From positions 558,001 to 622,000 of the forward strand of contig NZ_QKLU01000004.1 in assembly GCF_003208655.1 (NCBI RefSeq): DNA of 64,000 nucleotides. The letters are read 5' to 3'. Of the stretch, positions 26,914 to 35,962 are shown piece by piece (position 1 is the stretch's first letter; each line of letters starts with the position of its first letter). The notes beneath the pieces were generated by a model. The model worked only from the letters and a program-made list of their open reading frames with translations, did no database searches and had not been told where the DNA came from. The position numbers and the translations under genes are program-made. The DNA is from Pedobacter nutrimenti. Lineage in GTDB: Bacteria > Bacteroidota > Bacteroidia > Sphingobacteriales > Sphingobacteriaceae.

Positions 26914-26946
26914 CAAAAGTAGCTTTACAGAATCGGATTCAGCAAA
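26914..26946 (-). promoter_or_regulatory. Promoter of the susCD/GH16 operon
   Basis: On the minus strand TTTG (26943-26946) is followed after 21 nt by TACTTTTG (26914-26921), a full match to the Bacteroidota promoter. The susC start is 62 nt downstream of the -7 box. The divergent regulator starts at 27029, so its binding site should lie in the remaining short interval. Confidence 0.7.
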
Positions 26947-27028
26947 TTTACCACTACATCACTACCACACAAGGCTGAAAAAAGTCATAAAAATAACGAT
27001 ATTGGCTATACCATTATAAACCGAATAA

Positions 27029-29974
27029 ATGACATTTTCTACCCGGCATAAACAGCTGTTTTTTAGATTTTTACTTTTTTCAATGCTTGCCCTGGCAAGC
27101 CCTGATGCCTTTTCGCAGGCCTACATCGCCCAGCGAAAAACAGTCAATTATCAAAAAGAACAGTACAACGCGGGTACCCAAAACTGGAAAATACGACAGG
27201 ATGCGCAGGGCCGGATGTTTTTTGCCAATAACGAAGGGGTGCTGACTTTTGACGGGGCGGCCTGGCAATTGTTTCCTTTGCCCAACCGCACCATTGTGCG
27301 TTCCATTGAATTTGGCAGGGACCATAAACTCTATGTGGGTGGGCAGGATGAGATCGGTTATTTTTCGCCGTGTAAAAACGGGGCACTGGTGTTCACTTCC
27401 CTCAAAGAACTGATCCCCGCCGCAGACCGGGTATTTTCGGACCTATGGGATATTGTAGCCTATGGAGATGATGTATTTTTCAGGTCCAACAACAAACTTT
27501 TCAAATACAGTAAAGGTAAAATAACAGTTTACTACAGCCGTTCCTGGTTATTTATGGGCACCGCTGGAAATAAACTGCTTGCCCACGATGAACAAAAAGG
27601 CCTGCTGGAATATGTAAACCAGCGCTGGCAACCCTTTATTGCCGCAAAGGACCTTCCTGCGGGCTGTTACATAACTTCTATATCGCCCTACCACGATGCC
27701 CTGAGCCTGGTGACCACTGCCCGCAGCGGCATTTTTTTACTCAGCGGCAAAACTTTACAGCATTTTAACCTCCGGGGTTTTGACATTGATAATGGACAGC
27801 ATTTTTCGGCAGCCATCGCACTCAACGACGGAAGCTTTTTACTGAGCACCTATCAGAACGGCATTTACCAGGTAGACCGCAGCGGCCTGGTTATGGAAAA
27901 CATTGCCAAAAAGGAAGGCCTGCAAAATATTTTTGTACGCAGTATGTACACCGATGCCAGCCACAATGTTTGGCTCGGACTGGACAATGGCATCGACTAT
28001 ATTGCCTATAACAATGCGGTGAAGCACATTAGCCCGGCCATATTTAAAGACGGAGGCGGTTATGCCGCAGCACTTTACCAGAACAGGCTGTATTTCGCCT
28101 TGTCCAATGGCATTTACCAGGTACCCGTTACAGACTTGGCCGATTTGAGCCATTTAAAAAACAATTTCAAAACCGTGGCCGGAGGGCAAACCTGGAACAT
28201 TGCCCAGGTTAACGGACATTTACTTGCCGGACGGGATGACGGCATGTTCGAGGTTGGGGAAAACAAAATATCACCGCTTTACAACGCAACCGGGTTTTGG
28301 ATTTTTAAACCAATGGACACCGGTAACGGCAAAAGTTTTATTGCCGCAGGCAATTACTATGGGGTACGCCTGTTTGAAGATATGGGTGCCACATTAACCG
28401 ACAAAGGCAACATAGGCAAATATTATGAGTCGGCCCGTTTTTTACAGGTCGACGCCTCGGGCATCATCTGGACATCACATCCTTACCGGGGCATTTACCG
28501 GATTACCCCGGGATCCGGTGCCCTGAAAAATTACACCAAAGACCAGGGGCTTCCCTCCACCCTCAATAATTTTGTGTTTAAAGTAAAAGGCCAGGTGGTG
28601 ATCGCAACCGAGAAAGGCATTTATGAATACGACAAAACAAATGACCGCTTTACACCATCACCGGCCTTTAAGAAAATATTCGGTACACGTGGGATCAGGT
28701 ATTTACAGGAAGATGCTTCCGGCCACATCTGGTTTGTAGAAGGTAAAAGTCTGGGGGTTGTCGATTATTCTTCAACACCGGTGATCATTAACTTTCCGGA
28801 GCTGTATAACCGCATATTAAGTGGTTTTGAAAACGTATATCCCATTAACCCCGAAAATATATTTGTAGGAAGTGAAAATGGTTTTTACCACATCAACTAC
28901 ACCAAATACAAGCAAAACATCAGGCCTTTAGAGGTATACATTCGCAGCGTAAGGTCTGGCTCGGGTACCGATAGTGTGTTGTTTGGCGGATACAGCACGG
29001 CCATGCAGCCCAATGGTCAGCTCCGGATCGCTGCCCTGCCCAATTTCGCACATGCCTTTAATTCACTGCGCTTTGCGTATTCTTCACCGGTTTTTGAAGA
29101 GCAGTCCAATGTGGAGTACAGCTATATGCTGGAAGGTTTCGACAAGGGCTGGTCAGACTGGTCAAAAAAAACAGACAAAGATTACACCAACCTGCCCGCG
29201 GGTCATTACAGCTTTAAGGTCAAGGCCCGAAACCACAACAATAACGAATCGGCGGTGGCCAGCTATGCCTTTTACATGAACCCGCCCTGGTATCAAACCA
29301 TTTGGGCCTACGCGGTTTATGTATTGGTCATTGCGGCTATACTTTACCTGATTTACCAAAAGCAGGAACAGCGGCATTTGTTGAAACAGAAAAAAGAGCT
29401 GAAACGGCAGCAGAAAAAAAATGAAGAACAACAACGACAGCTGGCTTACCTGCACCAGCTGGAACTGGAGCGATCTGAAAAAGAACTCGCCAACCTGAAA
29501 AATGAAAAGCTCCAGGCAGAACTGGAATTTCAGACCTCGGAACTTGCCTCATCGGCTTTAAATCTGGTGCAGCAAAAAGAGTTTCTGGCCAAAGTAAAAG
29601 ACGAACTGCAACATTTGCAGCGGTCGGGTAAAGAAGCGGTGGAAGTGTCTGAAATTAAAAAAATACAGCGCATGCTGACCGGAGAAGACAAACTGAACGA
29701 GCAATGGCAGCAGTTTTTTATCCACTTTGATAAAGTGCATGCAGGCTTTTTGTCGCTGGTTAAAGAACGCTATCCGACCATTAACCAGCAGGAGCTAAAA
29801 CTCTGTGCCTACCTGATCATGAACCTGTCGAGCAAGGAAATCGCCCAATTGATGGCCATATCGGTGCGGGGTGTAGAGATCAGCCGCTACCGTTTACGTA
29901 AAAAACTGCAGATCCCTACTGAAATGAATTTGTTTGAATTTCTGTTTAAAATACAGCAGGAGTTAATGAAATAA
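27029..29974 (+). CDS. Membrane-spanning propeller/Y_Y_Y regulator with HTH (SusR-like)
   Basis: A 981-residue one-component regulator. It has a signal-anchor or signal peptide (1-30), a long periplasmic two-component-regulator propeller region (about 40-640), a Y_Y_Y domain (about 690-757; VEYSYMLEGFDKGWSDWS, YSFKVKARN), a transmembrane helix (about 764-784), a long coiled coil (785-875) and a LuxR-like HTH (918-970; LSSKEIAQLMAISVRGVEISRYRLRKKL). There is no histidine-kinase or receiver domain, so the signal would pass straight through the membrane to the HTH. It is divergent from susC with 177 nt between and is the probable activator of the glucan locus. Confidence 0.93.
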   Translation: MTFSTRHKQLFFRFLLFSMLALASPDAFSQAYIAQRKTVNYQKEQYNAGTQNWKIRQDAQGRMFFANNEGVLTFDGAAWQLFPLPNRTIVRSIEFGRDHKLYVGGQDEIGYFSPCKNGALVFTSLKELIPAADRVFSDLWDIVAYGDDVFFRSNNKLFKYSKGKITVYYSRSWLFMGTAGNKLLAHDEQKGLLEYVNQRWQPFIAAKDLPAGCYITSISPYHDALSLVTTARSGIFLLSGKTLQHFNLRGFDIDNGQHFSAAIALNDGSFLLSTYQNGIYQVDRSGLVMENIAKKEGLQNIFVRSMYTDASHNVWLGLDNGIDYIAYNNAVKHISPAIFKDGGGYAAALYQNRLYFALSNGIYQVPVTDLADLSHLKNNFKTVAGGQTWNIAQVNGHLLAGRDDGMFEVGENKISPLYNATGFWIFKPMDTGNGKSFIAAGNYYGVRLFEDMGATLTDKGNIGKYYESARFLQVDASGIIWTSHPYRGIYRITPGSGALKNYTKDQGLPSTLNNFVFKVKGQVVIATEKGIYEYDKTNDRFTPSPAFKKIFGTRGIRYLQEDASGHIWFVEGKSLGVVDYSSTPVIINFPELYNRILSGFENVYPINPENIFVGSENGFYHINYTKYKQNIRPLEVYIRSVRSGSGTDSVLFGGYSTAMQPNGQLRIAALPNFAHAFNSLRFAYSSPVFEEQSNVEYSYMLEGFDKGWSDWSKKTDKDYTNLPAGHYSFKVKARNHNNNESAVASYAFYMNPPWYQTIWAYAVYVLVIAAILYLIYQKQEQRHLLKQKKELKRQQKKNEEQQRQLAYLHQLELERSEKELANLKNEKLQAELEFQTSELASSALNLVQQKEFLAKVKDELQHLQRSGKEAVEVSEIKKIQRMLTGEDKLNEQWQQFFIHFDKVHAGFLSLVKERYPTINQQELKLCAYLIMNLSSKEIAQLMAISVRGVEISRYRLRKKLQIPTEMNLFEFLFKIQQELMK

Positions 29975-30389
29975 TACGTTTATCCTTTTTTTGATGAGTG
30001 CCGGCGTTTAAACTAAATCCGGATTTGCGCTTCTATTGTTGCGGTTTTTAAGGTTTCTTTTCGCCTTGAACCCCAAAGCTATATTCATCAAATTGTCATT
30101 CCGATTTTTTTTCACAAAAAGGGATAGGACTTTCACAAGAAAGCGTTGTCTTAACATTAAATCAATTTCACAATTGACGGCATCCTACCTATAACCTACA
30201 TTTTAAATTTAAAACAACTGAAAATGGACTTATTCCCGGTAGCCCAACCTTTTGTGTATTTCTATAAAAAAAATCTAACCTGTTCAAAAGAACTGAGTTT
30301 TACACATCAAATTTCCTGGCCCACCACTTTTAATGGAATAAAGTCAAAAATCAGTTAAGGCTGAATATTTTTTAATTCCATTATAAATT
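29975..30389. other. Intergenic region
   Basis: No supported feature was found. An unlisted 44-codon frame (30224-30358, MDLFPVAQPFVYFYKK...) has no clear ribosome-binding site or family and is probably chance. No hairpin terminator was found after the regulator gene. Confidence 0.5.
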
Positions 30390-31619
30390 ATGCTTACAAA
30401 CGAGAAATCGGCAACCAAAAAATTCCTTTATTTAACCGGGTACCAGTGGGTATGGGTATTGTATTTTGCTGTTGCCACTTACTGCTGGCAGTACAAATAC
30501 TTCAGGCAAATTGACAACAATTTTATCATATTTAGACAGGTTTACTACCATTTAAGAGCAGGCTTAAATTTATACTCCCTTTATCCGGCGGAGTATTACG
30601 ACCAGAACCACTATGGCCCTATATTTTCTATGTTTATTGCCCCTTTTGCCATTTTACCAAAAAGCATCGGCTTTTATTTATGGCAAATTGCAAATGCGGC
30701 TGCTTTTCTGATTGCGGTAAATATGCTGCCCTTGACCAACCGGATCAAAACCCTGGTTCTTTTATTTTGTGTTATTGAATTTTCAAACACCTCGCATTAC
30801 TTGCAAAGCAATGCCATTATTGCCGCTTTTATGATCTCGAGCTTTGTACTGGTCAAAAAGGGTAAAGACGAATGGGCAACGGCCTTGATTGTACTGGGTA
30901 CCTTTATCAAATTGTATCCCGTTATTGGTTTTGCATTTTTCCTTTTCTCCAAAAACAAACTTAGGTTTATCCTCAGCACGGTGATTTGGTCTGTGGTGTT
31001 TTTCCTGTTGCCCATGACCATTTCCAGCCCCGGCTATGTTGTTCAATGTTACCACGACTGGTTTACGCAATTGACCCTAAAAAACTCCATGAATGTAACC
31101 CTTGGCGGGACCATTGACTGGTGCGTAATGGGCGTGGCCAGACGTTTGGCGGGTGATCCAACGATTCCAAATTTGCCTTTTTTAATTGCTGGTGCAGCTA
31201 TTTTTGCCATTCCTTTGTTAAGGTTTAAGCAATTTGCTTCTTCGAAATTTTGTCTGCAGGTTTTGGCCTCCGCGCTGCTGGTTGCGGTCATTTTCAGCAC
31301 AGGGGCCGAACACCCCACCTTTATTATTGCCACTGCCGGTGCGGTGATTTACATCATGATGCAGGATAAACCTTTTACTCCCTTTAACATCACCATGCTG
31401 GTGTTGCTGATGGTGGTCACCGGACTGGGGCCAAGTGATGCTTTTCCTAAATTTTTGCGCGACTGGATAGAGTATTATGCAGTAAAAGCCTGGCCATGCA
31501 TTATCATATGGGCTAAAATTGCTTACGAGCTGATCTTTAAAAATTTCATTGTAGAAAATACGACTTTAAAACTCAGGGATACGGTAAGGGAGGAATCTTT
31601 ATGGGCTAAGTCAGGTTGA
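30390..31619 (+). CDS. GT87-type mannosyltransferase-like membrane protein
   Basis: A 409-residue polytopic membrane protein of the glycosyltransferase family 87 (DUF2029) type. About nine to ten hydrophobic segments are visible. The first periplasmic loop carries NFIIFRQVYYHLRAGLNLY followed by HYGPIFSMFIAPFAILP, the usual acceptor-side region of the family, and FIKLYPVIGFAFF is another family hallmark. GT87 enzymes use polyprenyl-phosphate sugars to extend glycans or glycolipids. The gene stands alone on the plus strand, convergent with the next one, so its pathway cannot be read from context. Confidence 0.88.
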   Translation: MLTNEKSATKKFLYLTGYQWVWVLYFAVATYCWQYKYFRQIDNNFIIFRQVYYHLRAGLNLYSLYPAEYYDQNHYGPIFSMFIAPFAILPKSIGFYLWQIANAAAFLIAVNMLPLTNRIKTLVLLFCVIEFSNTSHYLQSNAIIAAFMISSFVLVKKGKDEWATALIVLGTFIKLYPVIGFAFFLFSKNKLRFILSTVIWSVVFFLLPMTISSPGYVVQCYHDWFTQLTLKNSMNVTLGGTIDWCVMGVARRLAGDPTIPNLPFLIAGAAIFAIPLLRFKQFASSKFCLQVLASALLVAVIFSTGAEHPTFIIATAGAVIYIMMQDKPFTPFNITMLVLLMVVTGLGPSDAFPKFLRDWIEYYAVKAWPCIIIWAKIAYELIFKNFIVENTTLKLRDTVREESLWAKSG

Positions 31620-31630
31620 TTTTTTATTCC

Positions 31631-32185
31631 TTAAAATGTATCAGGTCCTACTTTACCTCCACACAGATAGATGAGTCTTTTCATGGCCTTGGTAAACCGG
31701 ATTTGTAAGTCTTTATTAAAGGAGTTTTGGAAATTCATTTTGGCATATGGTCGATCATTTACTTTGGTTGATTCTGAGTCTGGAATTATATTGCTACCTG
31801 ATACATTTGAGGAAAAACCCTGGACTGAAACTAGTCTACTGCCAAATTTCCCATCAACCGCATAGATTTCCATACCAACATTTTTCTCGGACTCTTTCCA
31901 GACAATGTTAGCCGTATTCAAATGATCAATATAATTTCCAACTGCAATAACCTCTAATAAGTAAAGGTTACCTTTTGACGTTTGCCGCTCATCAAGTATC
32001 TTTATATAGACAATATTTAGTGTGCGCTGATCAGGATTCCAATCAACTTTTTTGATGTCAGCGCCATAAGCGAGAAGTTGTGTTTTCATCCACTCAATGG
32101 TTTCATTAAGCGTTGGTCCGGTTGTTTGTGCTTTTAGCGTAAACGGAAAATAAAACAACACCATCAGTAAAATTATTTTTTTCAT
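31631..32185 (-). CDS. Small secreted protein, paralogue family A
   Basis: A 184-residue protein with signal peptide MKKIILLMVLFYFPFTLKAQ. The mature start (GPTLNETIEWMKTQLLAYG) and the end (FTKAMKRLIYLCGGK) resemble the proteins encoded at 34869 and 35342 (PTKQExxxWIxxKL at the start; RMxKALxxLxxYNCPKAK at the end). These three form one family of small exported proteins of unknown function in this cluster. It is convergent with the GT87 gene and the last of three minus-strand secreted-protein genes. Confidence 0.85.
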   Translation of the reverse strand: MKKIILLMVLFYFPFTLKAQTTGPTLNETIEWMKTQLLAYGADIKKVDWNPDQRTLNIVYIKILDERQTSKGNLYLLEVIAVGNYIDHLNTANIVWKESEKNVGMEIYAVDGKFGSRLVSVQGFSSNVSGSNIIPDSESTKVNDRPYAKMNFQNSFNKDLQIRFTKAMKRLIYLCGGKVGPDTF

Positions 32186-32257
32186 CGCTGTTTTATGGTT
32201 TTAATTCCATTAATTTTAATCTTGTACTAATGAAAATTTAGTTTTTCGGGTAAGCAC

Positions 32258-32638
32258 TCATTCAACATTTAATTCAAAGACATTATAGCCGTCCCTCTTA
32301 AATTTTTCGATAAGTTTTTTGCGTTCCCTACCTGCATCATAGCTGTTTGTAAATAATTTGTCGTTCTGGTCTTGCGAATTGACTGTAATCCCCAAAGCGT
32401 ACTCATACAACTTATTGTCCACTTTATTTTTTACAGCCTGCTTGAAGGCTTCTTTTATGCTATATTCCAATACGTTCCATGTCGTGCCTTTAAAATCGTT
32501 TGGATCCAGCACCTTACTAATGTAAAGGACCTTATTGCTGTAGTTAGAGGTATAAGCATAGCAAAATGATGGCTTTTGTGCATAAGCGGTTGCCATGAGT
32601 AAAATGCTTATCACAAATAGAGAAAAGAACTTTTTCAT
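32258..32638 (-). CDS. Small secreted hypothetical protein
   Basis: A 126-residue protein with signal peptide MKKFFSLFVISILLMATAYAQ. The mature part has KPSFCYAYTSNYSNKVLYISKVLD and a charged C-terminal helix (DAGRERKKLIEKFKRDGYNVFELNVE), the latter resembling the tail of proteins that renumber or wrap around a beta core. No family is recognised. It is encoded 7 nt after the zincin-like protein gene and probably shares its transcript. Confidence 0.82.
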   Translation of the reverse strand: MKKFFSLFVISILLMATAYAQKPSFCYAYTSNYSNKVLYISKVLDPNDFKGTTWNVLEYSIKEAFKQAVKNKVDNKLYEYALGITVNSQDQNDKLFTNSYDAGRERKKLIEKFKRDGYNVFELNVE

Positions 32639-32645
32639 ATATATT

Positions 32646-33329
32646 TTAATTTAAATTCAGATAATTTTTAGTACCTGCAATTGCGTTTATCACATTAACA
32701 CCAGGATAACTATTGCTCTTCAGCCAATAATACCCGGCAAGAGCAGCAGCTAGCCTTTGTTGAGGAGTACCATGGTGCGCAGGGTCATTAATAGCGGCAT
32801 AGTCTCCAATTTTCATAAACCATTTTAGGTTCGCAATCACATCTGTTTCGGTTTGGTACGATCTGTAAAACAAATAGGCTCCAGCCATAAAATCAGCAAA
32901 CAACTCTGCTTTCATTCCTGGGAATCGATTTACCCGATATTTATAATCGACAATATGACCAAATTCATGAGCCAGCGTCACAGGAACGACTGTCATGTTT
33001 CCCGCAAACTGGTACATTTGTACCACATAAGCTCTACCCAATATCACCGTACCATCGGGCCTTAAGTTTGTCTCTGCTTGTCGAAAGGCCCTGGCGTTTG
33101 GTGAGCCAGAGTCATCGTACATGAACAGAGAGGCATTTACCTCAAAAAATGCCCTGATAATATCACCTTCCCTTCCGATCCATTGGTCCAGTTGAAAATT
33201 TCCTGTGGTTACAGATAAGCTAAACTGTTGACCAGGTGTATTTGATCCATTGGATGCACAACCTGTAAATAATTGCGCATGGCACGGAATAGTTGTCAAA
33301 AGCACCAATAAAATTGTCAGATATTTCAT
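32646..33329 (-). CDS. Secreted zincin-type putative metalloprotease
   Basis: A 227-residue exported protein (signal peptide, cut near CHAQ). It carries HEFGH at 121-125 followed by AELFADFMAGAYL with E142 and D146, the layout of a gluzincin/neutral zinc peptidase (HExxH plus a downstream ExxxD helix). The flanking regions are short and unlike large peptidase families, and the protein could be a structural relative. It is the first of three secreted-protein genes on the minus strand, divergent from the LuxR-type regulator gene. A copy of the 25-bp palindromic motif (33385-33409) lies 56 nt upstream of its start. Confidence 0.85.
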   Translation of the reverse strand: MKYLTILLVLLTTIPCHAQLFTGCASNGSNTPGQQFSLSVTTGNFQLDQWIGREGDIIRAFFEVNASLFMYDDSGSPNARAFRQAETNLRPDGTVILGRAYVVQMYQFAGNMTVVPVTLAHEFGHIVDYKYRVNRFPGMKAELFADFMAGAYLFYRSYQTETDVIANLKWFMKIGDYAAINDPAHHGTPQQRLAAALAGYYWLKSNSYPGVNVINAIAGTKNYLNLN

Positions 33330-33384
33330 TTTAGGGCTGTTTATTTATTGTCTCCATACAAAATTCACTAAACAGGGCCCTCTA

Positions 33385-33409
33385 ATCAATACCCCCATAG
33401 GGGGATTTT
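33385..33409. promoter_or_regulatory. Palindromic motif, copy 1
   Basis: The core CCCCC-ATA-GGGGG (33392-33404) is flanked by ATCAATA on the left and ATTTT on the right. In inverted orientation, 23 of its 25 bases recur at 34324-34348. It lies between the divergent zincin-like and LuxR-type genes. Conservation of the flanks beyond the stem points to a protein-binding site rather than only an RNA hairpin. Confidence 0.6.
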
Positions 33410-33526
33410 GGGATTAACCGTTTCACGGTCAGCGTCGGTCAAAATATTTTGATGCAAAACATTCCTTTGATCTGGTTGTAATTTAACGTATATTAGAATA
33501 GTCAACCTACTCGCTTTAAAGGAGAT

Positions 33527-34315
33527 ATGAACATCTTTGAGTCCGACACCATAGCACTCAATTATCAGGACGAAGGCAACCTGTTAACCGCATCATGGAA
33601 AAATTGCACCAATGCAGAACAATTTACAGATGGCATAAAAAGTTGCAGGGAACTCTGTGATAAAGTCGATCTTCAAAATACCCTCTGGCATTTTAATGAA
33701 TTCAGTTATGTTATTCCGCCAGACCTTCAAAAATGGACAGATACTTTTTTGAATGTTTCCGTTCTAAAAAAATCAAAAAACTTCAGAAATGTTGCTTTTA
33801 TAGTAGGAAATGATGTATTGGCCCTTTTATCTGCAATTGATACAGCTGAAAATGGGGAATCGGGCGTAAAACCCCGCTACTTTGGCAGTGAGCAACAGGC
33901 CCTGAAATATTTACTGACCAGAAATAAAGAAAAAAAAGAGTTATCCAGGACCTTATTAATGCCAGACCTGTCATTTAAGACAGACAGCAATAATCCCGAC
34001 AGGTCACAGATACGTATAGATGTTAACAGTGAAGAAATACATCAATATTTATTTCTCCTGAACCGCATGCTAAAAAGCAGGTCTTTCGGTATACAGCACG
34101 TTTCGAAATTCATGATGCTTTCTGTCCGAGAAAAAGAAATCCTGAATATGATTCTTAATGGGTTAACAAACGAAAAAATAGCCCAGTTGCTGTACATTAC
34201 TTATGAAACCGTAAAAACCCACCGCAAAAACATTTTCAGAAAACTGGAATGCCGCAATCTGAGGGAACTCATGCAGTACAATATCCTTTTCCCAAGCCCG
34301 GGATCCTTTCTTTAA
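33527..34315 (+). CDS. LuxR-type transcriptional regulator with SpoIIAA/STAS-like N-terminus
   Basis: A 262-residue regulator. Residues 1-130 (YQDEGNLLTASWKNCTNAEQF; LQNTLWHFNEFSYVIPPDLQKW; NVAFIVGNDVLALLSAID) resemble the STAS/SpoIIAA-like domain found in many Bacteroidota regulators. The C-terminus is a LuxR/GerE HTH (about 197-255; MLSVREKEILNMILNGLTNEKIAQLLYITYETVKTHRKNIFRKLECRNLREL). There is no receiver phospho-Asp. An AAAGGAG site precedes the ATG. It sits between two inverted copies of a 25-bp palindromic motif, and secreted-protein genes lie on both sides, so it is the likely local regulator. Confidence 0.92.
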   Translation: MNIFESDTIALNYQDEGNLLTASWKNCTNAEQFTDGIKSCRELCDKVDLQNTLWHFNEFSYVIPPDLQKWTDTFLNVSVLKKSKNFRNVAFIVGNDVLALLSAIDTAENGESGVKPRYFGSEQQALKYLLTRNKEKKELSRTLLMPDLSFKTDSNNPDRSQIRIDVNSEEIHQYLFLLNRMLKSRSFGIQHVSKFMMLSVREKEILNMILNGLTNEKIAQLLYITYETVKTHRKNIFRKLECRNLRELMQYNILFPSPGSFL

Positions 34316-34323
34316 AATCTTAT

Positions 34324-34348
34324 AAAATCCCCCAACGGGGGTATTGAT
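34324..34348. promoter_or_regulatory. Palindromic motif, copy 2 (inverted)
   Basis: The core CCCCC-AAC-GGGGG (34329-34341 region), flanked by AAAAT and TATTGAT, is the reverse complement of copy 1 with two mismatches in the loop. It starts 8 nt after the regulator stop and 89 nt before the next secreted-protein gene. It could also act as a weak terminator for the regulator. Confidence 0.6.
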
Positions 34349-34436
34349 CAAAACCCACTGTTTAGAGAACTTAGAATAATCAAACAGGGTCACCGAAAAC
34401 TGCATATTGAAAGAGTAGGCTACAAAAATCCAAAAC

Positions 34437-34814
34437 ATGAAATCAATATCCTTAATGTCTGCTTTTTGTACAATTTTATTGTTCTTATGTTCTTTTTCTT
34501 CGAAAACAAAACAGTCTGAATGGGGAGCATGGAACTCTTTTACTGGTTATCCCAATATTGAATTCAGAGTAAAAAATATTGGTTACAATTCTTATGCTAA
34601 AAAGTGGCAATGGAACTTTCAGTTCAGGAATTCGTATTCAAGAACGGTCACTTTTAATTATGGCTATACTTCTGCCTATGGAAATTGTGTCAAAAATCAC
34701 ACGATCTATCGTCTGGCCCCTGGGGAAAAATCGGGTGAAGCAGGTGGTTTAATTGACGAAGCCAATAGAATCAGCCTGTGTATTGACAAGGTAGAATTTA
34801 GCAATAGCAAATGA
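34437..34814 (+). CDS. Small secreted hypothetical protein
   Basis: A 125-residue protein with a hydrophobic signal sequence (MKSISLMSAFCTILLFLCSFSS). The mature part is rich in Tyr, Trp and Asn (SEWGAWNSFTGYPNIEFRVKNIGYNSYAKKWQWNFQFRNSYSRTVTFNYGY) and looks like a small beta-sandwich exported domain. No family is recognised. It follows the palindromic motif copy 2 and begins the plus-strand run of secreted-protein genes. Confidence 0.78.
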   Translation: MKSISLMSAFCTILLFLCSFSSKTKQSEWGAWNSFTGYPNIEFRVKNIGYNSYAKKWQWNFQFRNSYSRTVTFNYGYTSAYGNCVKNHTIYRLAPGEKSGEAGGLIDEANRISLCIDKVEFSNSK

Positions 34815-34868
34815 TAATCTTGTTATGATATACCGGGGTTGACATCATTTTTCCATTAAAATTTAAAA

Positions 34869-35336
34869 ATGAAAAAGGCATTTTTTACATTTATGCTGTT
34901 TACAATTACAGGTGTGCTTTCTTTTGCACAGACCAGGCCTACTAAACAGGAAATTGTTAACTGGATCATAGAAAAAGTAAGGTTATATTCTGAATACAAA
35001 TTAATCGAAAGCAACAATACAAAAGTTGCCACCTTCTTTAGTATTGATGCCAATCAGAATATCGAACAACATATAACAGGGAAGGGATTTACGATGATAG
35101 GAACTGAAAAATTGGAAGATATATGTTCTGCTGAATTGGATGAACTAAATCGTATAAAAATACAATTTAAACAACCCATTGTTATAACCCAGCTAGAAAC
35201 CGGAGGGAAAGTTACTTCTGGCATTGCCATACTTTATTTAAATGAATCTAAAGAAAACAATCTAAGGAACCGAATGATAAAAGCGCTTAATGACTTAGGT
35301 TCGTACAATTGTCCTAAAGCAAAAGAAGTATATTAA
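34869..35336 (+). CDS. Small secreted protein, paralogue family A
   Basis: A 155-residue protein with signal peptide MKKAFFTFMLFTITGVLSFAQ, then TRPTKQEIVNWIIEKVRLYS, and the C-terminus RMIKALNDLGSYNCPKAKEVY. The signal peptide and both ends are nearly the same as in the next gene (35342), while the middle differs much more. This suggests a tandem duplication followed by diversification of the central part. The function is unknown. The stop is 5 nt before the next start. Confidence 0.85.
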   Translation: MKKAFFTFMLFTITGVLSFAQTRPTKQEIVNWIIEKVRLYSEYKLIESNNTKVATFFSIDANQNIEQHITGKGFTMIGTEKLEDICSAELDELNRIKIQFKQPIVITQLETGGKVTSGIAILYLNESKENNLRNRMIKALNDLGSYNCPKAKEVY

Positions 35337-35341
35337 TTAAT

Positions 35342-35854
35342 ATGAAAAAGGTATTTTTTACATTCCTACTATTTACAATTACGGTTGTGCTTTCTTTTGC
35401 GCAGACCAGCCCCACTAAACAGGAAACTATGGACTGGATCGTTGCAAAATTAAGGGAAAATGGTTATGGGACTACCCAGACCACAGTCACGGGGGATTTA
35501 TATTTATATCGATTCAATTATACTGTCGATGACAACGGGATAATTAACGTTGAGGAAAACTCTTCAGTTAAGGATGAGAGCGGAAGGTCCTATACAAAGG
35601 ATAGTTATTCATTCTCGTTAAATGATATTTGCAGTATACAAACCGGGAATGCCATAAAATGTCTCTTAAAGACGAAAATAGATTTAAGTACCGAGCTGAA
35701 TCAAAATGGATACAAATCACGTATAAATAGATTACGACAATATTCTTTTATCTGCTTAACATGGGGGAAGGAACAAAACTTAAATGAACGCATGACGAAG
35801 GCACTACAGACACTGGCCGAATATAACTGCCCTAAAGCAAAAAACACATTTTAA
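35342..35854 (+). CDS. Small secreted protein, paralogue family A
   Basis: A 170-residue tandem paralogue of the preceding gene, with signal peptide MKKVFFTFLLFTITVVLSFAQ, then TSPTKQETMDWIVAKLRENGYG, and the end RMTKALQTLAEYNCPKAKNTF. The central part (about 50-140, with FNYTVDDNGIINVEE and RSYTKDSYSFSLNDICSI) is similar in plan to the one encoded at 31631. No catalytic residues are evident. It probably shares a transcript with 34869. Confidence 0.85.
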   Translation: MKKVFFTFLLFTITVVLSFAQTSPTKQETMDWIVAKLRENGYGTTQTTVTGDLYLYRFNYTVDDNGIINVEENSSVKDESGRSYTKDSYSFSLNDICSIQTGNAIKCLLKTKIDLSTELNQNGYKSRINRLRQYSFICLTWGKEQNLNERMTKALQTLAEYNCPKAKNTF

Positions 35855-35921
35855 TACTGTTTGAGAACCTTCCAACACCCTTTCCTCCTACTCTGGTGAC
35901 CAGATAAAATTGCCAAGATTT

Positions 35922-35950
35922 TTCTAAGACAAAAGAAGTATATGAATTAA
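35922..35950 (+). pseudogene. Relic 3' end of a third tandem paralogue
   Basis: These 29 bases match the 3' end and stop region of the 34869 gene (35312-35340) at 25 positions, although they lie 70 nt after the stop of 35342 and are not part of an intact gene. They look like the remains of a further tandem copy that has been deleted or decayed. Confidence 0.45.
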
Positions 35951-35962
35951 ATGACAAACGGA

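Noticed and set aside
30224..30358. 44-codon frame before the GT87 gene
   Set aside because: No ribosome-binding site, no similarity, short.
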